DNA of 64,000 nt, from contig JAIUJO010000147.1 of assembly GCA_023846275.1 (NCBI GenBank), forward strand, positions 637,822 through 701,821, read 5' to 3'. Positions 25,656 through 39,800 of the stretch are shown here, piece after piece. The notes beneath the pieces were generated by a model. That model saw only the letters and a list, made by a program, of their open reading frames with translations. It was not told where the DNA came from and did no database searches. Every line of letters starts with the position of its first letter. Position 1 is the first letter of the stretch. The stretch is from Vanilla planifolia. Taxonomy: Eukaryota; Streptophyta; Magnoliopsida; Asparagales; Orchidaceae. The position numbers and the translations under genes are program-made.

Positions 25656-26205
25656 ATTATCAAGATTTAAATAAGTGAGAAGCAACATGTTGTAAGGTAG
25701 ATCATGAATTAAGTGGGAGAAAAAAAAATTTCATTTTTATAACCTCATGGCTAGCCATGTCCAGCTTGGCCAGGTAGCATAGAGTTAGGAAACTAGTTCA
25801 AAATAAGCCAACAAATTAGTAGGGGTGCATCACAAAAAAGATTGGGACAAGAAATTATTTATACACTCATGAAGGGTATTATAAAGAGGAAACTAATTTT
25901 CCTTTCAATAATATGGAACTTATTTTCATCTTGCAACTTAGAGCTAAAAATGTGCTCTATTTCTCACCATTCAATCTTTGATTAGACAATAAATGTTTCA
26001 TTCACTTTGAGTACTTAATCTTAGCTTGAATTTAGATAACCAAGACCATGTCTGCACATCATTGAAAATTTTTTATTATTTTTGCCCTTTGAAATAATTT
26101 ATCCTTGAGTTGGGTAACTTATCTTTCTCTATGTTTGAATCTTATGAATGAGATCTTTCTCATCTTTCCAATGATGAATCAAAGAAATGCATAGGCCACA
26201 TAGGA
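25656..26205 (+). mobile_element. 3' LTR of copia relic, truncated
   Basis: Homologous to the 5' LTR (see 19,640-20,830) from about 25,755 to 26,195. It stops well before the part carrying the TATA-like box in the 5' copy, and satellite sequence begins within a few tens of bases. The LTR copies differ at many positions, so the insertion is old. Confidence 0.65.
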
Positions 26206-27830
26206 AACAATTTGGAGTGAAATTGGAATATAACCAATTAAAAAACTTTCAGCGAATGTCATAAAGTTCACGTAAAAGTTATGTTAAAAATATTATGGAC
26301 ATCGAGTGTGATAACCTTGTTCATCAAGTTAGGTATGAATAAAAATACCTCATAAGATATTCCAAACTCTAGAAAATAAATTTTTTAGAAATATTTAAAA
26401 TTACTATTTAATTATATTGAGCTCATTGATATGAGTTGATAATACTTCTTTCATCTCGATCAGACCTCATTTGAAATTACTATAACTTATAATAAAAAAA
26501 AGAAAAAATAATAAAAATTTTTAAATTAAAACTAAGTAAATATATATTAAATGTAAAATAAGATAAATTAGAGTAATAAAATATAATTAATTCAAAGCAA
26601 TGTCAATGTTACACGATAGGAGAATTAGAGTTTCATAATAATATCATGAAATCAACATGATATTTGAAAAAAAATGAGATAAATTATAAAAAAAGTTACA
26701 TTCCTATAAACTAAAGAGGTTGAGTGAAAATAAGGTATAAAAAGTTACATTCAAATAAGGTATCAAGCAAACGACTTTTAAAGTTTGTAAGGAAATAAAA
26801 TATTTTAAAAATATAAAAATAAATACTTTATTGGATATAACTCATGGAGATGAGCTTGACAACATTTGTCTCTTCTCGATCGAGCATCTTTTGGATTTTT
26901 GTCAACGTACGATAATAAATAATTACATATAATAATAAATTATTATTTTAATATAAAGTAAATGTATAACCAACTTTTTATGAAATAAATTTAAATAATA
27001 TAATTTAACCAAATTAAAGTGATGTAAAGGTCACATAAGATGAGGATTAATCTCTCATAACAAAAATATCAAAATCAAAGCAAAACATTTCAAGAAATGA
27101 GATAAATTATATAAGAGAATTGCAATTCAAGATACTAACAAGATCAAGTGCAGCATCTAGATCATCACATAAATTGTGAATCAAAATGACTTGTAAAACA
27201 ACCCAAAACTAACAAATAAAATATTTAGAAATACAAAAATAACTATTTAATTATATTAAGAATGTATAAATGAGGCAAATGACATTTTTTTCATCATAAT
27301 GAGATCTCATTTGAAATTATTACGATTTACAAGAATAAATTATTTAAAATAATAATAAAGTACTTATTTAATAATAGGTTAATATATATTAAAGCTAAAA
27401 TGAGATTAATTCAAAGAATGTAATATTAAAATTTCAATGTGATGTAAAGATAATTTGAAGAAATGATAAATTGTAATAGAAAGATAATAAAGAGATTAAG
27501 TGCAACATCCTCCATCAAATTTGATATGAATCAAAATGACTTATAAAGTATGCAAAGACCATAAAAAATAAAATATTTTAAATTATAAAAATAAATATCA
27601 AACGAGATAGGGCTTATTGAGATGAGTCCAATTGCATTTAGTTTGTCTTGATTGGACATTATTTGGGATAACTATGAGCAATGAAAGTAAATAAGTATAA
27701 ATAATAATAAATTATTATTTTAATAAAAAATGAATATGTAACAAATTTTTTATGAGATAAATAAAAATATTATAATATAAAAAACAAATAATGTAAACGT
27801 CATATTAGAGGAGAATTAGAGTGTCGTTGT
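26206..27830 (+). repeat. ~400-bp satellite, forward block 1
   Basis: About four monomers, with the landmark (GTTGCATTCCAAGATACTAA, then a GATCGAGTGTAACATC-like block) near 26,280, 26,700, 27,120 and 27,480, so spacing is 360-420 bp. The order in each monomer is: landmark; ATCAAAATG.CT.ATAAAG; AAAATATTTAAAAATATAAAAATA; TAATTGGATAGAGCTCAT.GAGATGAG; TTTCATC.CGATCAGACCTCATTTGGAATTACTA; AATAATAATAAATTATTATTTTAATATTAAG; TATATTAAAG.TAAAATGAGATAAATT; AATATAACCAAAT; a GTCACA..AGAGGAGA block; then AAAAATGAGATAAATTATA. Monomers are much diverged. Confidence 0.85.
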
Positions 27831-30800
27831 GTTATATCCAATTCAATTCATTATAACTAAATTAAGATTTATTATATATTTACTTGAAATTAAAATAGTA
27901 ATTTTTTTAAGATTATTTACTATTTTAATTTGTAGCAAATCTAAATGAGGTTTAACTATGATAGAACAAACGTTGTTGGACTTATGTTAACATGCTCTAT
28001 CAAATTAAATATTTATTTTTATATATTTTTTAAATGCATTGTTTTCATAGTTTTTAGTATATTTTATAAGATATTTTGATTTGTAGTTGATAAGATGATC
28101 GAGCATGTTACACTAAATCGCTTTAGAACCTTGAAATGCAACTTTTCAATAATATTTATCACCTTTTTTAAATTGTTTTTAATTTTGTTATATTACTATG
28201 TAACTCTAACTTTTCTCTCATTTTACCATTACAACATTTTGATTAGGTTATATTATATTGTTTTAATTTATCTATGTTTAACTTTAATATAAATTTATTA
28301 TTATATATTCCTATTTATTTTAGTAATTCATAATAACTCTAAACAAGGTTTGACTGAGATGAAACAAATATCATTAGGCTCTTCTCAATGAGTTCTATTC
28401 AAGTAAATATTATTTTTTTAATTTTTTTAAATATTTATTTTGCAGTGTTTCGTCATATGTTACAAGATATTTTGATTTGTACATGATACAACGATTGAGG
28501 ATGTTATACTTGATATCCTTAGTATATTGAAATTCAACTTTCCAATTCAATTTATCTCCTTTTTTCGAATATTTTACTTTGTTTTTATGTTACTCTAAAT
28601 CTTCTCTAGTGTAACCTTTACATCATTTTGATTATCATAAATTATATTACTTTAATTCATCTCTTTTCAACTTTAATGAAATTTACTTTATATTAATATA
28701 ATAATTTATTTTTGGTTTAATTAGTAAATGAAAAGAAATTCCTAACATGGTCTTATTGCGATGAAATAAATATTATTGGAGTCATCTTGATGAGAATTAT
28801 CCAACAAAATATTCTTTTTTATTTTTTAAATATTTTATTTCAAATGTTTTATCGCACTTTATGACACATTTTGATTCATACATGATCTGATAATTAAGAA
28901 TGTTACACTTGTTCGAATGAGTACTTTGGAATGCAACTTTCTTACACAACTTTTTAATTTTTTCCAATTACTATGTAACGCAAACTTTTCTCTTGTGACC
29001 TTTATATTATGTTGATTTGGTTATATTATATTATATAGTTTTAAAAATATTTAGTTTTAATATAAGTTTACATAATATTAAAATATTATTTCATTATTAT
29101 GTTTTCAATTAATTAGGTAATTAATAGTAATTCTAAATGTTGTCTTATCAAGACAACAAATATCATTAAACATTTCTTCAATATGATCTATTTAATTAGA
29201 TATCCATTTCTATATTTTTAAATATTTTATTTCTTAGGCATTCTTATTTATACCTTATTTAATAATCGAAGATGTTGCACTTTATCATCTTAGTATCTTG
29301 TAAGGTAACTTTCTTATACAATTGATCAAATTTCTTGAAATGTTTTTTTATTTAGATATATACTGTGGAACTTGAAACTCTTATGTGACTTTTATATTAA
29401 TTTTATTTAGTTAAATTACATTACATAAATTTATCATATTTTAGGTTTAATAAAAATTTACTTAATATTAAAATAGTAATTTATTTTTAATTTTTGTATT
29501 TTTAATTTTCTAATTCATACTAATTCCAAGCAAGGTTCAATCAAGATGGAACTAACATCATTGGACTTATTTTCACTATCTTTAAGAAATTAGATTTCTA
29601 TTTTTTTAACTTTTAAATACTTCATTTTTAATAGTTTTAGCATGCTTTATGTAATATTTTAATTCATACCTAATTTTGCAATCAAGGATGTTACCATTAA
29701 ACTCCTTATTATCTTAAAATTTAACATTCACATGCAGTTTTTCACATCTCTTCAAATGTTTCATTTTGTTTAGTTATTTTACAATTTATCTCTAAATATC
29801 TTATAGTGTGACCATTGTATTACTTTAATTTATCTGAATTTGTCTTTAATATACACTTTTATAACATTAAAATATTAATTTATGATTATTTAAACTCATT
29901 TTCTTTAGTAATTTGTAGTAATTACAAATAAGATACGATCAAGATAAAACGAAAGCCATTAGACTCATCTAAAGGTGTTTTAATTCTCTTTAGTTTTTAC
30001 ATATTTTATGAAACATTTGTGTTTGTACATGATATGATGTTCGAGGATACTACACTCGATATTCTTAGTATCTTGGAATGTAATTTTTCTCCCCTAATTT
30101 TTTTATTTCTTCAAAAATTTATTTTAAATGTGTTACATCACTATTCAACTTTATATCATCTTAATTGATCTCATTTAATCTTTACTATATATTTACTTAA
30201 TATTAAAATGATAATTTAATTTGACTTATCCTCATTAATTTTGATTATTTACTATAATGCTAAATAAGGTTCAATGAAGACAAAATAATTATCATTAGAC
30301 TCGTCTTAATAAACTCCATCAAATTAAATAATCATTTTTATACTTTTAAATATTTTTTTTTCTAAGGATTTGGCATGCTTCATAATTTGTTGATCGAAGA
30401 TGTTAAACACGATCTAATATCTTCAAATTTCACACATTGATTTCCTTATGTTACTAAGAAACTCTATTTATATTCTTGTGTGACATTTGCATCTCTCCGA
30501 TTTGCTTATATTATAGTTTTTTAATTTATTTCATTTCAACTTTAATAAAGATTTCATAAATATCAAAATAATAATTTTTTATTATTTATTTTTATTTACT
30601 TTGGAAATTTCCAATTATTTCAAACAAGATATAACAAAGTAGAAACAACTATCATTGTTTTCAACTCGATGAGTTATATCAAAGCTAATATCTATTTTCA
30701 TCTTTTCAAATTTGTTTTAGCTTAGTCTACGAGACATTTTAATTTTCATCTAATTTGGTGATCGAGGTTGTTACACTCAATCTCTACTATATATTGGATT

Positions 30801-31222
30801 GTAACTTTGACATATAATTTGTTTTATTTTTCAAATTTTTTTGATTGATTTGGTTATATTACTATTAAATTCTAATTCTCTTCTTATTTGGTCATTACAT
30901 CACTTTGATTTTTTTATTATATTATTTTAGTTTATCATATTTTAGCTTTAATAAATATTAATTAGTATTAACTTTATAATTTTTTTTTATGCATGTTTTC
31001 TTTAGTAATTCATTATAATTTCAAATGTGTCTATTTGAGATGAAAAAAATATTATTGAACTCATTTCAATGAGCTATATCTAACAAAATATTCATAATGA
31101 TATTTTTTTAGATATTTTTATTTTTTAAGGTTTTGGCATGTGTTGCGAGATTTTTTGATTTGTTCTAAATTTGACATTTATGAGTGTGACACTCTACCTC
31201 CTTTAAACCTTATATTATAACT
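27831..31222 (-). repeat. ~400-bp satellite, reverse block 1
   Basis: The same monomer read as reverse complement: GATCGAGGATGTTACACT.GAT.TCCTTAGTATCTTGGAATGCAACTTT-type landmarks at about 28,096, 28,490, 28,890, 29,260, 29,670, 30,040, 30,390, 30,750 and 31,165. Each is followed by TTATCTCATTTTT, GGTTATATTA, AATATTAAAATAATAATTTATTATT, AATTC.TA.TAATTCCAAA, and ATGAAACAAAT.TCATTGGACTC. Spacing is 350-415 bp. The switch from forward lies near 27,825-27,835, joining the middle of one monomer to a different point of the next. Confidence 0.85.
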
Positions 31223-32750
31223 TTCCATTAGTATTAAAAAAGACAAATTAAGGTAATGCAATATAACCAAACAAAATTAATTAAAGGCCACACCAAAAAA
31301 AAGATTTTGAGTTACATAGTAGCATAAAAAATTTAAAGCAAAACAATTGAATAAATGTGATAAGTTGTATAGGAAAGTTGCTTTCCAAATTATTAAGGTG
31401 ATAGATTGCAGTATCCTTGATCATCAAATAAGGTTTGCATCAAAATGTCTTATAAAGTCTATTAAAACCATGGAGATTAAAATATTTAAAACTTTCATAA
31501 TAAATTTTTAATTGGATAAACCTCTTAGAGATGAGTCCAATAATGTTTAAGGATATTATACTCGTTCTCCTTTGAACCTTTGAATTCAACTTTCCATTAA
31601 TACAAAAATAAGATAAATGAAAGCAATATATTTTAGCCAAAGAAATATAATGTAAGGGCCACACGAGAGGAAATTCAAAGTTACATGTTAGTATAAGTAA
31701 ATTAAACTAGAATAATTGAAAAAATAAGATAATTTGTACATGACACTTGCATTCCAAGTTCTAATGGTGATAGACTACAACAATCTTAATTGTCAAATTA
31801 GGTACAAGTTAAAATGCCTCATAACATCGATTAACACTATAGAGAATAATATATTTAAAAAATTTATAATAAATATTTAATTAAATAGAGCTCTTAGAGT
31901 TGAATCCAACAATATTTATTCAATCTTGATTATCCCACGTTTTGAATATTTGAGAATCACCAAATTAAACAAGAATAAATAATATTACATTATTATTTTA
32001 TTATTAAGTTAATATATATTAAAACTAGAATGACATAAATTAAAATAATGTAATACAACTATAATCAAAGTTGTTTAAATGCTAGATGAGATGAGAGTTA
32101 AAGTTACAAAATAACATAATCAAAGCAAAAAGACGATAGAAAAAATGAGATAAATTATACATGAAAGTTGCATTCTAAGATGTGGAGAAGGTCGAGTGTC
32201 GCACCTTCGATCATTAAATCATGTACAAATGAAAAAATATCTTTTGAACCTATTAAAACTTTAGAAAATACATATTTTAAAAAAATTAAATTAGATAATG
32301 TTCATCAAGATGAGTCTTAAGATGTTTGTTTCATCTCAATCAGACCTTATTTAGAATCACTATGAATTATGAATGTAAATAAGCATAAATATTAATAAAT
32401 TACTGTTTCAATATTAAGAAAATATACATTATGCTCAAAAGAGTTAAATTGTAGTCATTATATTTATCCAAATCTAGGTGATATAAAGCTTGCATGAGAG
32501 GAGATTAAAAGTTGCATAGTGAAATAACAAAATCAAAATGATAATTTTGAAGAAATAAGAAACATTTTATGACAAAATTGAATTCCATAGTATTAAAGAG
32601 ATTGAGTGCACTATTACCAATCATTAAATAAGGAACTAACCAAAATATCTTATAAAATATGAAGCAAATCTAAAAAAGTTAAATATTTAATAATAAAGAT
32701 TTGAATGTTTAATTAGATAGAGGTCATAGACATAATTTATGACAAAAAAA
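31223..32750 (+). repeat. ~400-bp satellite, forward block 2
   Basis: Forward landmarks occur at about 31,380, 31,745, 32,165 and 32,570. Inside the first interval, at about 31,550-31,605, lies a short reverse-oriented piece (GGATATTATACTCGTTCTCC to AACTTTCCATTA), after which forward sequence resumes. The reverse-to-forward joint at 31,222 has the same AACTTTCCATTA boundary. Confidence 0.8.
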
Positions 32751-35700
32751 GTTGTATTATAAAATATTCCATTTTTTTTGTTTTAAAATATTTCACTTTT
32801 TATCTAATTTGAAAATGTAGTATGGCACATTGAATCTTCCTATTAATTTGAAATGAAACTTTTTTTAAATTATATCTGATTTTTTTCAAATGTTTAGCTT
32901 TAATTTTTTCATATTACTATAAAACTATAATTCCTCTCTCATCTAAACTTTTCATAGCTTTGATTTGATTATATTAAATTGATTTAATTTATCTCACTTC
33001 ATCTTTATTATATATTTACTTTATATTGAAATAATAACTTATTATTATTTATGGTTATTTACTTCAATAATTAGTACTAATTTTAGAAGAGGTTTTTTCC
33101 AGATGAACAAAATGTTGTTGGACTTATCTCGACGAGCTCTATCCAATTATATGTTCATTTTTCATTTTTTCTCAAAATATTGTTTTTTTAGAGCCTTAAT
33201 ATGCTTAATAAGACATTTTGATTCGTACCTAATTAGATGGTCGAGGATGTTGCACTAAATTACCTTAGCATCTTGTAATACAGCTTTTCCATACAATTTA
33301 AGACTTTTTTAAAATGATTTTATTTTGTTTGTTAATATTATAATGTGCCTCTAAATATATTTTTTTATGATCTTTACATTGCATTGACATGGTTATATTA
33401 CAATACTTTAATTTATCTTATTTCAGCTTTAGTATCTATTAATGTAATTTATAGTAATACCAAAGAATGTCCAAGTGAGACAAAAAATCATTGGACTCTC
33501 CTTGATGAGCTATTAAATGTAATCAATTATTTAAATTTTTATTCCTAAATTTTTTGTAGAGTTTTAGCATTCTTTATGAGGTATTGTGATTCATGCATGT
33601 TTTGATGATCAAGGATGCTATACTTTATCTCCATATTATTTTGGAATGCAAAGTTTTTGTATGATTTATCATATTTATTTATATTTTTTCATTGATTTAG
33701 TTATAGTAGTATGTAACTCCAAATTTCCTCTCATCTAAACATTACATCTCTTTGGTTTTATTTTTTTACATAGTTTAAATTTATCTTATTTTTAAAAATA
33801 TATTTGCTTATTATTAAATTGATAATATATTATTATTTATGCATACTATTTTGGTAATTTATAGTAATTCTAAAGGGTGTTTAATAGAGATGAAACAAGC
33901 GTAATTAGACTGATCTCAGCATGTTTTATCCAGCTTAATATAAGCTTTATATTTTTATATTTTTTTTTCTATTGTTAAAGAATGATTTACAAGATATTTT
34001 AATTTTTTGCCAAATTTAATGATCAAGGATGTTATGCCTAAACTCCCTAACATCTTTGGAAGCAACTTTCCTTCATAATTTATTTGATTTCTCTAAATGT
34101 TTCAATTTGATTTCATTAAAAGTTTTACGAAACTCTTAATCATTTATTTTTAACCTTTGCATTACTTTCATTTCCTAATATTACATTATTATTTATGATT
34201 TTCTTTTTTGGTAATTCATAATAACTCCAAATGAGGTTCAAAAAAGATGACACAAATGTCTTTGGGCTCATCTTAATGAACTATACTAAACTATATATTC
34301 ATTTTTATATTTTTAGATATTTTATTTTGTTGGGTCTTGGTACACTATATGAGTCAATTTGACTAATGGCACAATACTCATATTTTATAGTCGATGATGT
34401 TATGTTTGATCTTGGTTGTATCTAAGAATACAACTTACTAGTACAATTTAACTTATTCTTCAAATTTTATAATTTTATTAGGTTATATTATCATGTAACT
34501 ATAAATCTCCTCTAGTGCAATATTTAGTTCACTTTGATTTGTTCAAAATGCACCATATTTTATTTTCTATGGTTTTGGTATGCACTACAAGGTGCTTTGA
34601 TTTGTACCTTATTGAATGAATGTGTTGGTCTCACTCGATCTCCTTAGTATTTTAGAGTGCAACTTTTGTCATATAATTTATCTCATTTTTTAAAAGTTTT
34701 TGTTTTAATTTATTTATATTTTTTGCAACTATAAATCACTTCTTAACATTTAAATCCCTTGGATTTGGTTATATTATAATAATTCAATTTATCTTATTTA
34801 AAATTTAATATACACTTATTTAATGTTAAAATAATAATTTTTTATTATTTATGTTTATCTACATTAGTAAAATGAAAAACTTTTAAATGAGGTCCAATCA
34901 TGAAAATAACTTTGTTAGACCCCTCTTAAAGAGTTGTGACAAAAAAATATTTAAAATATCTATTTTCTTATATTTATGCATGGTTGATAAATTATATAGA
35001 TTTGTACTTCATTTTTTGACCAAGGATGTTACACTCGATCTACATTATAACTTGGAATGTAATTTTTTCATGCAATTTATCACGTCTTAAATTATTTTAA
35101 ATTTATTTTGTTATATTACAATGTAGCTTAAAATCTACTCTTACATGATCTTTATATTGCTTTGATTTAGTTATTTTACATTATTATCTATGTTTATTTA
35201 ATTTAGTAATTTGTAATATTTCAAAATGATGTGCAATCAAGACGAAACAAATGTCATTTTTAAATATTATATTTTCAAAGGCTTTGGCTTTCTTTATAAG
35301 GCATTTTGATTTGCAGCTGATTTGAGGATTAATGATGTTACACTTGATCTACATATTATTTTAAAATGCATTTTTTTATACCATTTATCTCATATATTTA
35401 TATTTTTCATTTTTATTTTGTTATATCGTGCTTCTTAAATTTTTCTCATTTTAGTTTTAGCATAGAGCTATAAAACATTAAAAAATAATTTATTTAATGT
35501 TTTATGCTTTTTTTTATTTTATAATTCATAGTAATTCCAAATTATATTAGATCAACACAAAATAAATGTCATTAAACTTGCCTCATAGAACTTTATCCAT
35601 CTAAATATTCATCTTATTTTTTTTCAATTCTTTATTTTCTAATGTTTAAGCATAATATATGAGATAATTCAATTCATACCAGATACGACGATCGTGGATT

Positions 35701-36815
35701 TTAGGTTGAATCTCCTCAGTATCATAAAATGCAATTTTCTCGAGAAATTTATCGCGTTACTCAAATTTTTTACTTCAATATGGTAATATATCTTTGGTAA
35801 TTGTTAATGTCTTTTTGTTTGACCTTTATATTACTTTCATTTAGTAATATTTTATGGTTTTTTATTGTAATTTTTTTTGTTATTCATAGTAATGCCAATT
35901 GAAATAATACAAATATTATTGGACTCGTCTCAACAAACTTTACCAAACCATATATTTATTTTTATATTATTAAATATTTTAGTTTTTGTGGTTTGAGTAT
36001 GCTTTACGAGCCATTTTGATTCATACATGATTTGACGACTGAGGATCTTGCACTGTCTCCTTAGTGCCTTGAAATGTAAATGTTGCATACAATTTATCTC
36101 ATTTTTCTAATTTTTTAATTTTATTTTGTTATATTAACATGAAAAATTAAGTTCTCTCATGTGACCATTAAGTCACATTTATTTTTGTATATTAAATTCT
36201 TTTAATTTATCTTATTACAGCATTATTGTAAATTTACTTTTTATTAAAATAATAATTTATGATTTTTATGTTTATTTATTTTTAAAATTTATAATAATTC
36301 CAAATGTTGTTCCATCATGACAAAATAGACATCATTATACTCATCTCGATAAGCACTATCCAATTAAATATTTATTTTTATATTTTCAAGTATTTTATTT
36401 TCCAAAGTTTTAGCATATTTTATGAGTATTTTGTAATTAATTTTTAATTTTTATGATGGTATGTTACACTCAATCTCCTTAGTATCTTAAAATGAAACTT
36501 TTGATTATAATTTATCTAATGTTTTCAAATTTTGTACTTTGATTTGGTGATATTACTATGAAACTCTAATTCATTTTTTTCACCTCTTATGTGACCTATA
36601 TATCTCATTAATTTGGTTAATTACATTACTTTAATTTTAATTTATCTTATTTTAGTTTTAATACATATTTATTTAATATTTACAAAATAATTTATTATTA
36701 TTTTGGCTACTTATTTAAGTATTACATATCATTCCAAATTGGTGTGACTGAGATGAAATAAATTTTGTTTGACTTATATTGATGAACTAACAAAAGAAAA
36801 TAATTATTTTTATAT
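32751..36815 (-). repeat. ~400-bp satellite, reverse block 2
   Basis: Reverse landmarks occur near 32,815, 33,240, 33,606, 34,020, 34,393, 34,615, 35,020, 35,325, 35,690, 36,027 and 36,455. Most spacings are 340-430 bp; the 34,393-34,615 interval is only about 220 bp, indicating an internally deleted monomer, and 35,020-35,325 is about 305 bp. The same ordered blocks are present as in reverse block 1. Confidence 0.85.
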
Positions 36816-39800
36816 ACCTCAATAACATCGATCATAAAATGCAATTCAAATAAAAATATCTCATAAAACATACCAAAATCTTAGAAAATAAAATATTAAA
36901 AAAATAATAATGAAGAGCTTGCAAAGAAATTATGACGAATTAATAAAGTAGTTAAACATAAATAATAATAAATTATTATTTTAATACTACATAAATATAT
37001 ATATATTAAAGCTAAAATATGAATCAATATAATATATTGAATATGTAATGGTAAAAAATAAGGAGAATTAGAATTTCATAGTAATATAAGCAAATCAAAT
37101 AAAATATTTTAAAAAAATGATATAAATTTTATGGAAAAGCAACATTCCATGTTCTATGAACATCAAGTGTAAAATTCTGGATGATTTAAATTGCTGCAAA
37201 TAAAAAATCTTCTAAAGTTTCTCAAAATTATAGAAAATAAAATATTTAAAATATATATAAAAATGCATATTTAATTGGATAAAAGTTGTTTGGATGAGTC
37301 CAAGGACATTTGTTTACTCCTCATTAGACCTCATTTGGAATTACTATGGTTACCAGAATAATTAAAAACAAATAATAATAAATTATTATTTTAACATTAA
37401 GTTAAAATGCATTAAATGTAAAATAAGATATGTTTAAGCAATGCAATGTATCCAATTGAATTGATGTAAATGTCACATAAAAGGAGATTACATTGTAATA
37501 TAAGAAACAAAGGCAAATCATTTGAAAAAAATGAGATAAATTATACGTCAAAGTTGCATTCCAAGATAATAAGAAGTTCGAGTTTAGCATCCTCGATTAT
37601 CGTAGCATGCATAAATAATAATTTCTCATAAAGTATGTCAAAAAACTCGAAAACTTAATTTTTAAAAATATAAAATGTTATATTTAATTTGATAGAACTC
37701 GTCATGATAAGTTCATTGATGCTTGTTTAATCTCCATCAAATCTTACATGGAATTATTATAAATTATAAAATTAAATAGGCATAAATAAAATTAACTTAT
37801 TATTTTAATATTAAGTAAATATATATTAAAGTTAAAATAATATAAACTAAAAAATATATATTATAAATAAATGAAAGTATTGTAAATGTCAAATTAGTGG
37901 AGGTCAAGAGTTATATACAAACAAAAAAAAAATTAACACAAAAAGTTTTAAGAAATGAGATAAAGTACTTAGGAAATTATTATTCTATGATACTAAGGAG
38001 ATTGAGTATAACATCCTTATTCATCATATTAGGTACGAATCAAAATATCACATAAAGTGTACCAAAAAAAAGAAAATAAATATATTTAAAAATAAAAAAA
38101 GAATTAATTGGATTGAGTTCATCAATATGAGTCTAATGAGTTTTGTTAAACCTATAACGAATCTCATTTGGAGTTACTATGAATTACAAAAGTAAATAAA
38201 GATAAATAATAATAAATTATTTTTCATTTTGATTAAATATATTATTAAATCTAAAATTATATAAATTAAAATAATATAATATAATAAAAATGCAATATAA
38301 ATGTCACATGAGAGGAAATTTAAAGCAACATAGTAACTTAATAAAATTAAAACAAAAAAGTTTAAAAAATGAGATATACTACATGCAAAAGTTGCATTGA
38401 ATGGTTGTAGCATCTTCGATCGAAAGTTCAAGTGTGAATCAAAATGTCTAATAAAACACATCAAAATTTTAGAAAAAAATAAACTTATATATTGAATTGG
38501 ATAGAACTCATCGAGATAAGTCCAATGTTTATTTTGTCATCATCATACCTTGTTTGGAATTCTTGCAAGTTACTAAAACAAATAAGCAAAAATAATGACA
38601 TATTATAATTTTAATAATAATTAAATATATGTTAAAGAAAAAATAAGATAAGTATATGTGACATGATATAACCAAATCAAAGAAATATAAATGTAGCATG
38701 GGTTAAGATTTGGAGGTGTACTGTAACATTACCAAACCAAGGCAAAACTTTTAAGAAATAGGATAAAATAATATGGAAAAGTTAAATTCAAAGATAGCAA
38801 GAAGAATAATTGTATCATTATCGATCATTCAAATAGGTTCGAATCGAAATATCTTATAGCACATTACAATGCCCTAGAAGATAAAATATTGAAAAATTCA
38901 AAAAAAAAAAATTAATTACATAGAAATCATCTAAATGAGTTAGACAATTTTGGTTTTTGTCTCCATCAAACATAGTTTAGAATTATTATTATTACCAATT
39001 TAAATAGGCATAAATAATAATAAAAATATTTTTAATATTAAATAAATGCATACTAAGGTTAAAATGAGATAAATTAAATTAATTAAATAAAACTAAATTA
39101 ATGCAATATAAATGAAGCAAGAGATGAGATTTAGAGTTACATAGTAACATAATAAAATCATAGAAAACGTTTAAGAAATAAGGTAACTTATATGACAAAG
39201 TTACAATCCAAGATACTTTGGAAATTGAGTGTGACATTGGAGACTATCAAATAAGTTATGAATTCAAATGTCTTATAAAGCATGCAAAAAACATGAAAAT
39301 AAAATAGTAAAAATTATAAATATGAAATTTAACTTGATAGAGCACATTGAGAAGAGTACAATGACATTCGTTCAAACTTAATTGGAACCCTTTTACAATT
39401 ATAATAAATTATCAAATTAAATAATCATAAATAATAATAATAATAATTATTTTAATATTATATAATTATATATATTAAAGATAAAGTTTTGAAAAAATTA
39501 GATAAATTGTACCAAAAAGATGCATTCTAAGATATTAAGAGTATGGAGTGAATTACATATGAGGAGATTTAGAATTACAAAGTTAAATAACCAAATCAAA
39601 ATAAAAACTTTGGAAGAATGAGACAAATTATACGAGAAAATTACATTCTAATATGCTAAGTAAATCGTGTCTAACATTCTCGATCATGAAATTAGATAAG
39701 AATCAAGATGTCATGTAAAGCACGTGAAAATTATAGAAAAGAATATTCAAAAATATAAAAATGAATATTTGCTTTCATAAAGCTCATCAAATTAGTCAAA

